Shown here piece by piece: positions 1-12,877 of a DNA stretch of 64,000 bases. Within the stretch, counting starts at the first letter, position 1. The number at the start of each line of letters is the position of its first letter. A program made the position numbers and the translations under genes. The notes beneath the pieces were generated by a model, which saw nothing but the letters and a program-made list of their open reading frames with translations, was not told the DNA's origin and ran no database searches. The stretch covers positions 434,001 through 498,000 of the forward strand of contig WPIO01000043.1 of assembly GCA_009760855.2 (NCBI GenBank). The letters are read 5' to 3'. The DNA comes from Cristatella mucedo (taxonomy: Eukaryota; Bryozoa; Phylactolaemata; Cristatellidae).

Positions 1-834
1 AGGTGATGCTTAGCAATGTGTTAAATCAAAATAATCTTTGGCTTATGGTTTACTTTAGCAATTTGCCGCTTCACCAAGCCCGTGTGACTTTATTGCGTAA
101 GTAGCACCGATATGTTGCAGCTGCACTAACTTGGTCGGGAAAAGTTGTTCAACTAAAGACAATGTATAGTTGCCATAAAGTGCGGCTGATGCGAAAAAAC
201 GGTTGCTTTTTTCCAAATGATATCGGCTAAAATGTTAGACTCTCGCAATGAAGATCCTGCAATCTTTAGTGTTTAACAGCCTCTAAAATCACAATTCTTC
301 CAGCACATTTTAATAGAAATAACGGAGTAAGAACGCCTCAAGGGTATTTCTAATTTTCTCCAAAAAATACGAGCTGATTTACCAGCCCCTTTGTATAGCG
401 ACAAAAGGGCGTTTGTGGCTGCCACCAACGCCTACGTTAGCAAAAATGGATGACTCACGGCAAGATTTAAAGGCACGACTTTGGAACCGATGTCATAAAA
501 AGCAGCCACCTCACCTAGCGTGCCATCACGGCTCGCCGAAATCTAATCATAACATTATGTAGTCAATGGACAGCGACAAAGTTAACAAAAACTTGGTCTT
601 AAAATTATCAGTGCCCTCATTATGAATAAGGTTAGTGATAAAATCCCTAGTGTCCAGAGTTTAATAAGACAAATACAAATTCACGTGAATCCGCCCAACG
701 TTCCGAGTAACGTGTGCTTTCCATGGATTATTTGTGAACGATATCCTGTCTGGGAAAAGCCGCAACATTAGTTGGCTTGGATTGCCTCACTTTTGAAGTA
801 TACCGAATGCGAGCACGGTATGAATAGTATGTAT
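1..834. other. Non-coding, no gene seen
   Basis: AT-rich sequence. A diverged repeat C fragment lies at 340-560 (GAGCTGATTTACCAGCCCC). No exon with a consistent splice pattern was recognised. Confidence 0.5.
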
Positions 835-958
835 AATTCATTTTTTATAGCGCCTCGAGAGAACTTACTATTTATTCAGGCGCTTCACATATGCCTCTCA
901 AGGCTCGAACCCACGCCTTCAGCCAGAACCTGGTCGGGGCTAACACTTTAACCGATGG
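835..958 (-). mobile_element. tRNA-derived SINE
   Basis: Read on the minus strand: a tRNA-like head with a B-box-like GGGTTCGAGCC and GGTTAAAGTG, then the LINE A-like tail AGCGCCTGAATAAATAG...CTCTCGAGGCGCTATA. About 124 bp; the A-box end is eroded. Confidence 0.65.
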
Positions 959-2345
959 ATGCAAAGGTATCAGGTTGCTTCGAGGCTCGCATAAACTATT
1001 TAGGTTGGACAATCTAATACTAGGAGGTGAAGCTTGGTTGAAGAGCACTTGTTATTCTCAACTTAAGCCAGCAGATAAAGCGACCTGACGCGAGTTACGC
1101 AATCTTAAACATTCGAAATGCAACTCAATTTCATGGGGCCAATGAGAACGGAATCTCTATCAAAAGGCTTTACAAATACCACAGTGCTAAAGCTAGCAGT
1201 CTAAATAGACGACAATGTGAGCTGCTATAACTTCGTCCTATCAACCAAGCAACATACAACCCCTGTTTAAAGCAGGTGGGAATTAGGTCGGTATCTTGCT
1301 TGATTATGTGCCAGTACTGATGGGCGTAAATCAGCGATGTGTGGCTACTCTGACTGTCGTAAAAAACACAAGCTGATTTAGCAGCCTCTTTTTATCTCCA
1401 CCAATCGAAGATACAGAGTCCAGAGGTGGTGCATTCATCTCACGAGGTAAGATCACTTCCTTTCAGCGGCAAGATGGAGCAGGATAGTCTTCCGCCACCG
1501 AACTAGCATGAATCAGCGAAGCGAGTCCGCAGGCAGTGAGCTGAACGAAGCGAAAGAAGAACCTTAAAGGCTATTACTGCTGCACTGAGCGGCAATAATG
1601 GTTATCCTCAGCAGAAAACCATTCCACGACCGCGGGACCGAGATAATAAAAAGCAACCGCTTTAGCTGGCATGCTGCCACGGCTCACCACATCAGGCAGT
1701 GACTGCTGTCGAGTTTTTTTACTGGTGCAATCGCCAAAGCGGATAGACAACCGTGAGAAAGACGACAGAGGCCGATGCTGTAGTTCGCAAATTCTTGGAA
1801 AACTTCGAAGAAGTATCCCAGTCTGGCAGAGTCAAGTTTTCGTAATCTTACTTTGCCTGAAATTGGCAGACTGTACTGTGGAGCTGACATCACTGGCTAG
1901 TGAAAACTCATTTGGTGTGGTGGTATGAATTTGGAAAAGGCTTTCATTGTCGATTGTGAACATTGAGAGTTTCTTTTTTTGTTCATGCTAGGTTTGCCCA
2001 AAATTTAATAAGATTATGTAATTGATTGCCATTGAGTACGAGGAAGCTTACATTTACGTAATATCTACAGCAGCAAATCATGTGTAAAGTGAGTAAAAAC
2101 AGTTTTTAATGGTGAAAGGTTTCTGCTTTAATGAATGGGGCTACTTGTGTCCCAGTCACAAAAGGAAAATCCTTCGTGGTATTAGGCAGTTATGTTTGCA
2201 AGGTGGGGAATTTCAATTGTGAAAAATAGCTGCCTTACACAGCACACAGGGGGCCCGGATTTTTGTTGTTACTTGGATTACAGTTGCTAGTTGACATCAC
2301 GGCTCTGGAGAGGTCAACTGAGTCGGAACCAAAATCATTTCTGCA
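959..2345. other. Non-coding, repeat C remnants
   Basis: A repeat C-like stretch lies at 1363-1690 (CAAGCTGATTTAGCAGCCTC; CATGCTGCCACGGCTCACC). ORFs on both strands at 1671-1928 overlap and look like chance frames. Confidence 0.45.
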
Positions 2346-2780
2346 CTAATAATAATAATAGTAATAATAATAATAATTCACTTGATAAAGCGCCCTCAGA
2401 GAACTCAATCTCTCTCTAGGCGCTTTACATTTGCTGTAAAGTGAAATGCAATTGAATGGTAAGTAAAATCATGCTTGAAAAACAAACGAGATGAATAATA
2501 TGGTAAGGGGTGACATGCACAGGGTCAGCATGCAAATGCGGTTAATAGCAGCATGCACAGTGTCAGCACCCAAAAGCACATCAAAGACGAATCACAGGGA
2601 CCCACTAAATGCTGTCCTCAATAGGTGTGTTTTTAGGTTCCTTTTAAATGTGGTCAGGTCAGGGGATGTTCTGACGCAGGTCGGGAGGGAGTTCCAGGCT
2701 TTGGGAGCATATGAACTAAATGCACGGTCTCCAAAGGATTTAAGGTTTGTATGAAGTATTTCTAGACTGTTGGATTCAAT
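2346..2780 (-). mobile_element. LINE A 3' end
   Basis: (ATT)n, terminal hairpin, 3' UTR, and the last roughly 45 RT codons (NLKSFGDRAFSSYAPKAWNS region) on the minus strand. The copy is 5'-truncated near 2780. Confidence 0.85.
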
Positions 2781-3064
2781 GACTACTCAAGTGAACCCCA
2801 AGTGAGGTGACATTCGCTGAATAGCGACACCCCAACCCTAATGGTCATAATTATAATAATAATAATAATAATAAATACGTTATAGTTCCTTCAGCAACTC
2901 ACTCTCCTTTAGGCTCATTAAATGTTAGTTCATATATTCAATCACTGCTAAAATATTGAGCAAAAAAGCTGAGAGAATTAGCTGAAATATGCATTACTGA
3001 GTAAGTGGTTATATACCAAATAACGAAGTAATAAGGCTGAAAATCTGAGTACTCTTAAAGGGGT

Positions 3065-3500
3065 ACCACGTCCAAACTGGTCGACTTATATATGATGCAG
3101 TCTACCTACACCTGAAAATAAGCACAAATCTTTTGGAGACCACGCCTTTAGTTCGTATGCTCCCAAAGCCTGGAACTCACTGCCGACTTGCCACACGACA
3201 GCTCAGGACTAGTCTATATTTAAGAAGGAACAAAAAAACGCTCCTCTATATCATAGCGTTTAGTGTGTCCTTGTGATTAGACCTCTATATGCCAATGTGT
3301 GCTGAATCTGTGCAAGCTGCACCTAACCATTCTTGCATGCTGACCCTATACATGTCACCCCCTAACCACGTTATTCTTGATGTTTATTGAGCATCTTACT
3401 CTAACCATTCGATCATCCTTCCTTTCCAGCAAATGCAAAGTGACTATACAGAAATTGAGTTCTCATAGGGCTAAATCAAATGTATTGTTATTATTATATT
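3065..3500 (+). mobile_element. LINE A 3' end, internally deleted
   Basis: Starts with the ACCACGTCCAAACTGGTC segment of RT, then jumps to the NLKSFGDHAFSSYAPKAWNS block, 3' UTR, hairpin and TATTATTATATTAAT tail. Many stops are present. Confidence 0.75.
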
Positions 3501-4015
3501 AATATAATTATCCTATCTGAGCTTTTCTAGTTCACTAGCTAAATACTTGCCAGCCTAGCAATTTGGTTTTTTTATTTATTAGTAAATTCTTCGTAAATTT
3601 TAGTCCCTATTGAATGTAGGGCTTCTCTTACTATAGCCACTTTCAGTAACTCCCTAAGAAGTGGCATATTTATTTAAAAGTTCAGTCGCTATGTTTTAGT
3701 TTTAGTCTTTCACTGAGCTTCACTAACCAGTTCGAATTTACATCTCCAATATCTTATTTATTGCCTAAGAAATTTACTTTTGATTGTGTGTGTTTAGCTG
3801 CATCCACTAAAACCTCATATAATTGGAAGATCATACATGGCTGTGGTGTTATCCTAAATCCATGAGCTCATTAGCTAGTGCCTACTTGAATTGCTTCAAG
3901 ATACTAACTTGCTGATTTCTTATAGGTCAGATTACAGGCTAATCTATTATGAGTTTCTATCCCTTTAGGAATCATTGGAAACTGGCAGGCTTCCCGATAA
4001 GTAACCATAAAGGGC

Positions 4016-4258
4016 ATGAAAAAGACCTGTGTTTCAACTGAACTTATTAAGTGGTTAATCGATATTTATCTTGTTGTTATGCCTATGCTTGTCTTAATTG
4101 TACATCTTTGTGCACCCACTGAAATCATATTTAGTAAGTTTAAATTCTTTCTTTTTAGCATGTTAGTCGCTGCATTTTGTATGTCATTTTCGGATAGACA
4201 ATCTTCAAACAAGATCTACGGTGCAGACGAAACAGTCATGGCAAAGCTAAATTATTGA
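4016..4258 (+). CDS. Hypothetical hydrophobic ORF
   Basis: 80 codons with two hydrophobic stretches (WLIDIYLVVMPMLVLIVHLC and FFLFSMLVAAFCMSF). T-rich sequence easily yields such frames by chance. No splice or promoter evidence was seen. Confidence 0.12.
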   Translation: MKKTCVSTELIKWLIDIYLVVMPMLVLIVHLCAPTEIIFSKFKFFLFSMLVAAFCMSFSDRQSSNKIYGADETVMAKLNY

Positions 4259-4568
4259 CATCATTTATGCCTTACATGATGCTTTAATCAGGCAATATTA
4301 TGCATGATATTCTATTACGATGAGAGACTAATAGGTTGCCTGAGGATTACGCAATTCAGTGAATAAGCTCAAAAGCTGAGTGACTATAATTTCGTTTTTT
4401 CGAATGGTTTAGTGAGTGGTGTACCGAGTTAATTCGTAAATTGTGGTCTATAAAATCCTGCAGACCCGCGAGTCATTTTTTTCAGATTAACAGTCATTTC
4501 ATAATTAAAATTTGGTAAGCTTGTCGATCTTTAACTAGGTTTATTTCGCTTGCCTTCAATGTTCTTAC

Positions 4569-4883
4569 CAGGATTTGCAACGGATACACTTAAATCCTCT
4601 GATATAAGATGAGTCACCTCCTTAATTTTACTTGTTCTCATACATCGCATTGAATATGTCCCTGGTTCCAGGATAACCGATCTTTGGCTTAGATATCTGA
4701 CTTTATTTTCAAGTAAGATATCTCTTGGAGTGTTTTCGGTAATATTCTGCCCGTTTACTTGCCAGATGATTGTGATAAACTCTTTCAGAGACGTGTCAGG
4801 TAGCAAGCAACGTACTGTGACCGATCGTTGAGTTTTAGACAGCCACGAACTCGAAACCATCTCTATGTACACTTTTAACGCTT
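4569..4883 (-). CDS. Exon 11: Ig-like domain, last exon seen
   Basis: 315 nt, phase 1 in (acceptor TTTATTTTATAG) and phase 1 out (donor GTAAGA). It carries SVTVRCLLPDTS (Cys), ITIIWQVNGQN (Trp) and PGTYSMRCMRTS (Cys): a compact Ig domain. The phase-1 donor shows that the message continues to the left. No further exon was recognised in 1-4500. Confidence 0.75.
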
Positions 4884-5151
4884 CTATAAAATAAATTAAA
4901 ATGCTATTACAGTGTAATTAGCTCTTGCAGCTAGAGCTAGAAATGCAAAGCATTTCTCTTTATCAACAATAAATTTCAGTTTATAATTCTGAACGTCTTT
5001 GCGCTTTTTCATACATCAAGTGGGTGCTCAAGGTTTTCATTTGGGTGTCTAGGAAACACATTATAGTGAATATATAAATTATAGTATCTTCATTGCTAAG
5101 CTTCTAGAGCTTTGAAATAATCATATTTCTCACTAAGTCTGACTATTAAAT

Positions 5152-5342
5152 CATAATAATAATACACTCGATGAAGCATCCTCAGAGAACTAAATCTCTG
5201 TCTAGGCGCTTTACATTTACTGCAAAGGAAGCATGATCGAATGGTGAGTGGTATCATGCTTGATAAGCAACATGAATAACGTGGTTAGGTGTGACCTGCA
5301 CAGGGTCAGCATGCAAGTGTGGTTAGTGGCAGCCTGAATCAC
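5152..5342 (-). mobile_element. LINE A 3' UTR fragment
   Basis: AATAATAATA plus hairpin (CCTCAGAGAACTAAATCTCTG) and about 120 bp of 3' UTR on the minus strand. It lies in intron 10. Confidence 0.75.
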
Positions 5343-5344
5343 TA

Positions 5345-7213
5345 TACCTGTATCCAAGTTACCTGATAATGGAAGGTGCAGCATAAAATTTAATTCCAAT
5401 AACTCATAGATTAACCAATTTATTTGTTAATTAGAATTGTTAGGCATGGGTAAAGTGAGCTGATCATGAGGACTCATTTATCTAGTAGCAAATAAGCCTA
5501 CCTACTAACCAACTCTGGTTAAAGGCACTTAGTAATATCATGTGGATCTTCTCGAGCCTATAATCTGAGACAGCGATTGGTTTTCAACCTTTGTGTCGCG
5601 ATTCCTTAATGGATTGAATGGCCCTTTCACATGGGTCACCTAAGATCATCTGAAAGCAAGGATCTCGACATTTTTAACAAATTAATTTTATTGTTTAGGC
5701 TTGCTTTAACATGAGGAATTGTATTAAAGGGCGTTGGGAAGGCTGAGGCTGATCTAGGACATTCCCTAAGCCAAGACGAAAGATTATTTGCAATCAAGCG
5801 TTTATATTTACTGACCATAACCGATGAGGTTTGGTAAAGAAATACCTAATTTAAAGTAATTTAATTATAAATATTGCGAAATATGCTTAACTACTTGTAG
5901 TAATTGAGTGAAACCTACATTCTAAGGCAATTTACAACTGCTGTTAATAGTGTTTAATTAGCTTTCAGGCTGTGCACATTGTCGACGCGCATAATATGAG
6001 TAATAAAAATATGCCAAGTTTATAAAAGTAAAAACTATATGAGAATAAATATGCTAACGCATTTGTATGGCGTCCCTAAAGAAATGAATGTTTACCAAAG
6101 CGCTTCATTAGTGTCGTAGAAAATGCGTTTGAGGTTCATTGTCAATGTCGCCAAAGGATTGGGGATGTCAGTTTGAAGTAAGTTCTCGGCCTCCGTAACA
6201 AAAAAAAAATTTCACAGTCTCTGAAGAACCTACAGTTATGTTGGCATAAGTGAAGAATTTTACTATGAACGGCAGGTTTCATGATGAAAAGCCCGGTTGG
6301 AAAGTAACTATTGTTGATCGGACAGTACAAACAAATGAAGGGACTTAAAATTGAGTAGCAGATACTTTAAATTAGATATGTTGCTGGATTGAAAGAAAGT
6401 GCCTTATGGAACTGCTTACTTTGATGTGAAGACTGCATCGTTCGTTAGGCACATGCCTACCTACAATTGTTCTCTATCCTTTGATTGCCCAGTATTTCAC
6501 GGGCGAATAGACCGACAAGCGATGACTTCAGTAAGTAAAGACATTGCTGATTTAATGAAGTGCCCAACTTGGATGTGTATCCCTGTGAAGTCTCAATTGA
6601 GCATTGCAATTTTGGATAGGCACTGAAAGAATAAAAATTTTAGAAAGCCAACGAGGTTTAGTGCTATTTCGATGGCTGTTGTCTTGCACTTCAAAAAATG
6701 GCATCTTTTTGCAATGCCTAACTCGCAAACAATAACTAGCTCCTATTTAACAAATCTAGCTCACAATATACCCTTAAACACTCCATTCAGATGTATTATT
6801 GACCAAGAAAATTATTAGCTTTTGATAGGCTTAATTTAATCAATTTGTAGGTAAACTTTCTCGCGAATGCATCTGTTCTCGAAAAGGATTATGTCAACTC
6901 TGCTTGAACTCACTCGCTTTCAGTTGCATATAATCGTACCTGCTATTAATCTGAGACCTTTTTACTTAGCTGAAGATACACCACGGACCACCGACTCTTA
7001 TAAACTAGGCAAGCGTTTGAGCTTGAGCTCACTGTGGCAGTTTTTGGCAGCTTAATGAACGACTGTGAACCGAGAACCTACTGGTAGCTGATTTGTGTGG
7101 TTGGGCTGTGCAATGATAAACATACTATCAATTTTTTTCCTTTTTCAAATCGCAATTCTGTTAAAATACTCATGGCAATATACAGGAAGAAATATGAGTT
7201 GCGCCTTTAGTAC
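5345..7213. other. Intron 10 of the Ig gene
   Basis: Unique-looking AT-rich sequence with short chance ORFs (e.g. 6399-6626 plus). Apart from a doubtful SINE tail near 6060-6112, nothing was recognised. Confidence 0.5.
6060..6112 (-). mobile_element. Possible SINE tail fragment
   Basis: The minus strand has AAGCGCTTTGGTAAAC and a diverged GGGACGCCATAC where the second stem half would be. This is a weak match. Confidence 0.2.
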
Positions 7214-7591
7214 CTTGATGAATGCCAAAGATGACGTACTTGGATGGCAGTGAGGAGCTTCGATTGGCTCCTAGCTTATATTCAACGGTTGCTATGCAGC
7301 CAAGTCTCACTTGGCTGGCTTGGCTAGCCGCCCCAGGAATTATAATGGTGGATTTAGAATGACACTCTGGTTTCTCAATCTGGCGACTGTGCTCGTTGCT
7401 CATCTGAATCAGCTCTTGGTCATTGGGGTCTTTGATTAGTAATCCTTCGGAAGTCCAGTGTATGTCCACTTTATATACTTCGTCAGTGGCCCAAAGTAAG
7501 CATTCACAGCAGACATAATAAGCTAGACCAGCCAGCCACGGCGATGAATATTCTTTAAGCTCTGCCATTGGTTGGGTTATGCAGGGATTTT
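7214..7591 (-). CDS. Exon 10: Ig-like domain
   Basis: 378 nt, phase 1 in (acceptor TTTATCTATTGTAG) and phase 1 out (donor GTACTA after CATCAAG, weaker than the others). It carries YYVCCECLLWA, VDIHWTSEG and SQVRLGCIATVEY, a C-W-C Ig triad with extra cysteines near the first. It ends in a G strand KYVIFG. A GC donor at ATCTTTG|GC would be in phase but is less likely. Confidence 0.7.
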
Positions 7592-10248
7592 CTACAATAG
7601 ATAAATCAATGATCAATTGCATCAAATACATTTACCAACATAGTGCTTAGTTTACCAACGAAAGATTTGTGTTTCCCAATTAAACGATACACAGTCCTAA
7701 CAGCACTATAATGCGGGACGATTAAACTGCCATTCAGAACCTAAACTTCAAGCCTAGCCTATAAATTCTCGACAAAACTTCATCTAAGGAATGCTAACAG
7801 GCCACCCAACTCTGAATATATACAAAGCCCTAAAGAACTTACTGTGTTAATTGTAAAGTCTCAAAGCCAGCTATCCTAGATCTTTCGGTGAGCTTTAATG
7901 CACGATGTAGTGCTGGATGGGATTCTAATAATCCATGCATCGGCCTTAAATCCTCGCAATTCCTCAGCAAATTTCTTTTGTATTGTTGAATAAGACCGTA
8001 TATCTTACTGTGTACTAGCCGCAGAGGAGCTGTATCACGTGTTTTATAATCATTATCATAGGGTGACTTTACAATTCAATGAATCTAGAGCACCTTATCG
8101 GTGAGAACACTTTACAGTTGCCAGTGCCACTGGTCGTAACCTTGCAAAACACCAGCCATACTTCGATCAATATAGTAGTATTATTTTCTTACCAAAATAT
8201 GTACTTTTCTTGTATTTCTATATTATCTAACGTCGCCGTGTGGCCCAAAATCTTTCAACTTCCTTTCCTCAAAACATTGGACGTAAAAACAAAGAACATT
8301 TAAGCAAAATGAGCAGCTATTAAACAGATACATTTCCTGATGGAAATCGTTTTTTAGAAGAAAAAAGGGAAAGCTTGCAATGCAGTACTAGTTCAGAGAG
8401 AAAATACCCTATACCTATGATGGGTTTTGACAATTCAATTAGAACTAAATATTTTCGAAAGCTGAGCAGTTATTCTCGACTCACTCATCGGCTAGGTTAT
8501 CCTCTAGTAATACTGCCTTGATTTCATATTCTTATAGCTGTTGTAGTCGGGTCGGATCTATTGAAATGAAGTCTTAAGTTTTGAAACGTTTTGCGAGCAA
8601 GTAATTTAGCATGCTTTAGAAAGTCCTGGCGAAGCAAACAAAAAGACAAAGAGAATTTAGCCTTAGTGAATGACTTAATTGCTTATTGCCCCGGTTTCTC
8701 CCGCATTTACTGGTTGTCGAATCTATTACCTCAACTGCTCAAACGGTAATTTTTTAATCTGTTAGCAATCGCCGTTGCTTATTATGTTATCTGTGACAAG
8801 GGAAGAGAGGTTTCAGCAGAATAGAATTAATTGAGAGAAAACTAAAATTTCGCTTATATTGATTTGTTCCTATTTTATATTAATTGCTTACTGCCATACT
8901 CTTAGGGCACCTCATACACAAAAGTAAGAGTGGTAAGTGAATGATAATTTCCTCACATAAGTTATCCCATATTAAGCTGCCAGGGATTTTGACGAACCAT
9001 GACTGATTTTTTAGAATTGTACACCACATTTTTTCATAACCAGCATTTTTAACCGTAATTATGGCTGTTTAGGTGTGTCTGCTAGAGAATATCAGTGTGG
9101 AAGAGTCTTTTACTGGATGGGCAGGAGGAATTTTCTTATATCTAAAGGTAGCCACTTCGTACCTAGAGAATTCGAAGAATTTCTTATGGTATTAAGCTTT
9201 AGCTGAAGTGGGCTTCCTGAAGCCAGCCACGACTGTGCACAGTTTGTTTCGTTGAATTATGCGGAAAGCCTATCAGCCAAACCGTCGGTATTCCAAGACT
9301 GACATATCATATTGTTGGTCAGAAAGTAATATGCTCTCATTAAAGTTTGCTGTGAAGCTAAGAGAATGGCAGCCAAACAATTTTTTATGCGTTTGTAAAA
9401 CTGTGCTTTAATTATCACAATTATCTTGATTTAGGTTACTAGGCTAGATGTTGCTATCTTTTGCCACTTGTATTAAACTCACAAATCCGTCGGTTTGGTC
9501 ATTAATAGTTAATTTACCGTACCCCGAAACTTATAAGTGAGATTCTCTGGTTAATTATGAAGCCTGAATTTGATTGCAAGATTCGTTGGCAGGCCTCAAA
9601 TTTGTGTGACTCATTTGCAAACCTTTGCCTGTATGAACACTTTGCTCTTCAAGGGTAGTCTCTTACAGGTAACACGAACAAATCATAACTTCACTGCTTA
9701 AATTATAATTCTTTTTTATAGTCACATTAGCAAAAACTTTCTAAAGCTTGCTTGAGCATTATAATTTTTAAGGGACTCCTTGTTATTTCCTATCCCTTGG
9801 GTTTAATGAAATTGCTTGATAATATGTGTTTCGCTTATATTATTATTCGCATTGCAATACTTTGGCATGAAAAGAGCTGGCTTAACCTTCTGGCTAAGGT
9901 GCTCGCCTCGACCACAATCGAGGTGAACTTATCTCTTGACGGAGGTCTTGGGCTCTAGCTACATGGCATTTACGATGCGCATGGATAGAGACTTAGTGTT
10001 ATTAGCATGCTATTCAAATGATCCTGTTTTTTATTTTTACTAAACAAAGGAAAGGCAAAGAAATACAGACCAACTGTAGCAATAAATAATTGGACTCGGC
10101 GACTATGTAGCTTCGAGGTTACGTTGTGTCAAGGGGTGATTATTAGACGTTTTATATCCTATTAACAAAATGTGGATACATGCTTGAACACTAGCCGCTT
10201 CTCAGCCAAAGTAACTTCTACCACAGCCCCACGTCACTTTATTTAACT
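7592..10248. other. Intron 9, left part
   Basis: AT-rich, no recognised coding sequence. One decayed SINE head lies near 9868-9962. Confidence 0.5.
9868..9962 (+). mobile_element. Decayed tRNA-derived SINE head
   Basis: GAGCTGGCTTAACCTTCTGGCTAAGGTGCTCGCCTCGACC matches the SINE head in pieces, and TCTTGGGCTCTAGC sits where the B box should be. No tail remains. Confidence 0.35.
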
Positions 10249-11800
10249 AGAGAACCTCAGTCTGTCTTCTACAATTATTATCAAAGACAGTGGAAGAAGT
10301 CATGGCAGACCAGTTGAACTCATATATTGAAACTCCAAACCTTGCTAGTAAGTTCCATTTTGGCTTTAGAGCTAATCACTTCTCAGAGTCAGCATCTCGC
10401 TTGGGGTGTACTACGACCTACTTAGGAATTCAGATATGGCTAGAGTATCTTCGCTTATTTTACTTGATCTTTCGGCAGCTTTTGATACTATCGATTACCA
10501 AATCCTTCTTGAGCGCCTCTCATCTCGCATGGGCATCACTGACACTGCATTGCAAACGTTTCAGGCCGTATCTCAATGGGAGACTCCAGAGTGTTGATGT
10601 GAATGACCAAATATCACCCTAGGGACCTCTGAAGTAGACTTATTTCAGTGCTGCGTTCTTGGTCCTGTCCTTTTCACGGTTAATGCTCTTCTCTTGCAGA
10701 TGTAAAGCCCAATCATAGCTTTCATTTCTATGGGGATGGTACTCAGTTGTACATTTGCTGTGATCCCGTTCATCCCTCAAGCATTCTGAGCTCTCTCACC
10801 TCCCTTGCTGTGTGCATTGATGAGATTCGCACATGGATGGCAGCGATTTTTCTGAATTACAGATGATATGACCAACTTACAAGTTATGGGCGATCCAAGA
10901 GTGTTTCAGAAGCTGGAAAGTCTAAAGCTCACAATCGCCTTTGCCAGCATATCTCCTGTTGAATATGCACAAAATATATGTGTTATGTTCCAAAGTGACT
11001 TTTCGTTCGATGACCTCATCAGCTCCACAATCAAGCCTGCCTACTTTCAGCTACATAGGTTTCTAAAATTCACGCTTATATAGGCAGGGATACCACATCT
11101 AAGTGCTTCCATGTATTTGTGACATCCCTTCATGATTTCTGTAACTTACTGCTTGCTGATCTACTGGCCTGTGCAATCATGTGCTTAGAGCTAGTGCAAA
11201 ACTCTGCAGCTCGGCTTGTCTGTGGTGAGCGTCTCAGTTGCCACATCATACCAATTCTCGCCGACCTGCACTGGCTATCAGTTAAGCAAGGCATTCACTT
11301 CAAGGGTCATGTCAGTCAGTTTTAGATCCCTTTTTTCGTGGGCTCTAGCATACCAATGAGATCTACTTCCCTAGCTAAGCATACGTTTTTCGGAGTCAAA
11401 CTGCTTACTGATACGTCGTACAAACCTCAAATCCTTTGGAGACTGTGCATTTAGTTCGTATGCTCACAATCCTGGACCTCACAGTAGACTTCCGTCATAA
11501 TGTCCACTGACTTGGCCACATTTTAAAAGAAAGGAAAAACGGACCTATTTATGACAGCATTTAGTGGGTCACTGCGATCAGTCCTTGCAGTTCTTATGAG
11601 TGCCGACACTGTTGCATGCTGCCATTAACCACATTTGTATTCTGACCCTGTGCATGTAACCCCGAGCAATTTTCTTCTTTTTGTTTATCGAGCATGCTAG
11701 CACTAACCACTCGATCTTCTTTCCGCTGCAGCAAATATAAAGAGTCTGGAAAAATATTGAGTTCTCAGAGGGTGCTTTATTAAATTAGTTAATATTATTA
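10249..11800 (+). mobile_element. LINE A, decayed RT-to-tail copy
   Basis: Fragments of RT in shifting frames: VADQLNSYIETPNLASKF, LLDLSAAFDTIDYQILLERL, GDDLISSTIKPAYFQL, LVQNSAARLVC, LADLHWLSVKQ, then 3' UTR, hairpin and ATT tail. The YADD region is damaged (FYGDG-like). It lies in intron 9. Confidence 0.8.
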
Positions 11801-12445
11801 TTATCATTACTAATATCCTTCGTTCTCCATATCTGATAAAGTTTTCGCATAAAGCACTTGATGAAATAGTATTTATGTACTAAAATGAAAGATGCTATGG
11901 TGAATTTGAATTCTAGAAGAAATACGAACATCCATTACATTTACATATGCAGCTTCAACATGTAGTTTCATAGCTGAATTTTAGCCTTTTAATAGTAGTA
12001 ACTCACAGGTATAGAAACTGAAAGATTTTTCTCAAAAGAGGGGACCGTGAAAGTTGAAAACCTTCTGTTTGCACCGACTAATCTTATAAATTGAGGACCG
12101 GTGTGTGTAAGGGTTGCATTTAGTAGCTGAGTTTGCTTGCAGGAAAGTTGCTACAGTGAGCTTGACGTATCAGAGGTTAAGCTGTGCCTGCATTTTGTAA
12201 GACATGAACTAGAAGAAATTAGGTCTGCCTTAAATATTTACTGGGAGAATTGTAGTAGTTGATAGAGCTTACAGCTAAGTCAGTAGAGATTTATTTGTAA
12301 TTCCTTTTGCTCAAAAGCTAAAAGAAATAATTTACAGCGCTTTTTGTTTTAAAATATTTGATAGCACTTACACCAACATTACGTGCGAAAAGAAACTCGA
12401 GAGAGAGAGTGAGAACCAGGGTTACAGTCAATTATTTCTGCTTAC

Positions 12446-12877
12446 CAACAATATTGACAGGTGAAAAAGGAATATTTAGACTGTTGTTGTGTAAAATCGG
12501 CAAAACACCAGTGAAATTTTCAGCGGAAGTGAAAATACATCGATATATTCCAGCAAGGTAATTGATTGCAGGACCCATATTTAGGTTACAGCATAACGTT
12601 GCATAGTCGCCTTCATGATTTTCACACGTTATCTCCATCCATTGGTATAGTAAATTGAGCCAATTATTCTCTCCATAAGCCCAATTAAGAATGCCCTTGT
12701 CAGCAACTGAGTACGACACAACTTCCAACTGGCTGGGCGAGCTATTCATTCCAAGCTGACTTAGGAGCCTGTGCTCAAATACGACGTAACGATGACGTGG
12801 CACAGGCTGCACGTTGGCGCAGCAGCTTACATCAAATCGCTCATCCAAATTTATTTGGCTTGGCATATCGATAGATC
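12446..12877 (-). CDS. Exon 9: cysteine-rich Ig-like domain
   Basis: 432 nt, phase 1 in (acceptor ACTTCCCAG) and phase 1 out (donor GTAAGC). The domain shows FDVSCCANVQP near the start and AGIYRCIFTSAENF near the end, an Ig B/F cysteine pair. Extra cysteines (ITCENHEG, TLCCNLN) and a long insert make it larger than a normal Ig. It is separated from exon 8 by 11.7 kb filled with LINE copies, so a missed exon between them is possible. Membership is supported by strand, phase and Ig pattern. Confidence 0.7.

Noticed and set aside
891-1088. 65-codon plus ORF
   Set aside because: It starts inside an antisense SINE (tRNA-like head) and has no independent coding support.
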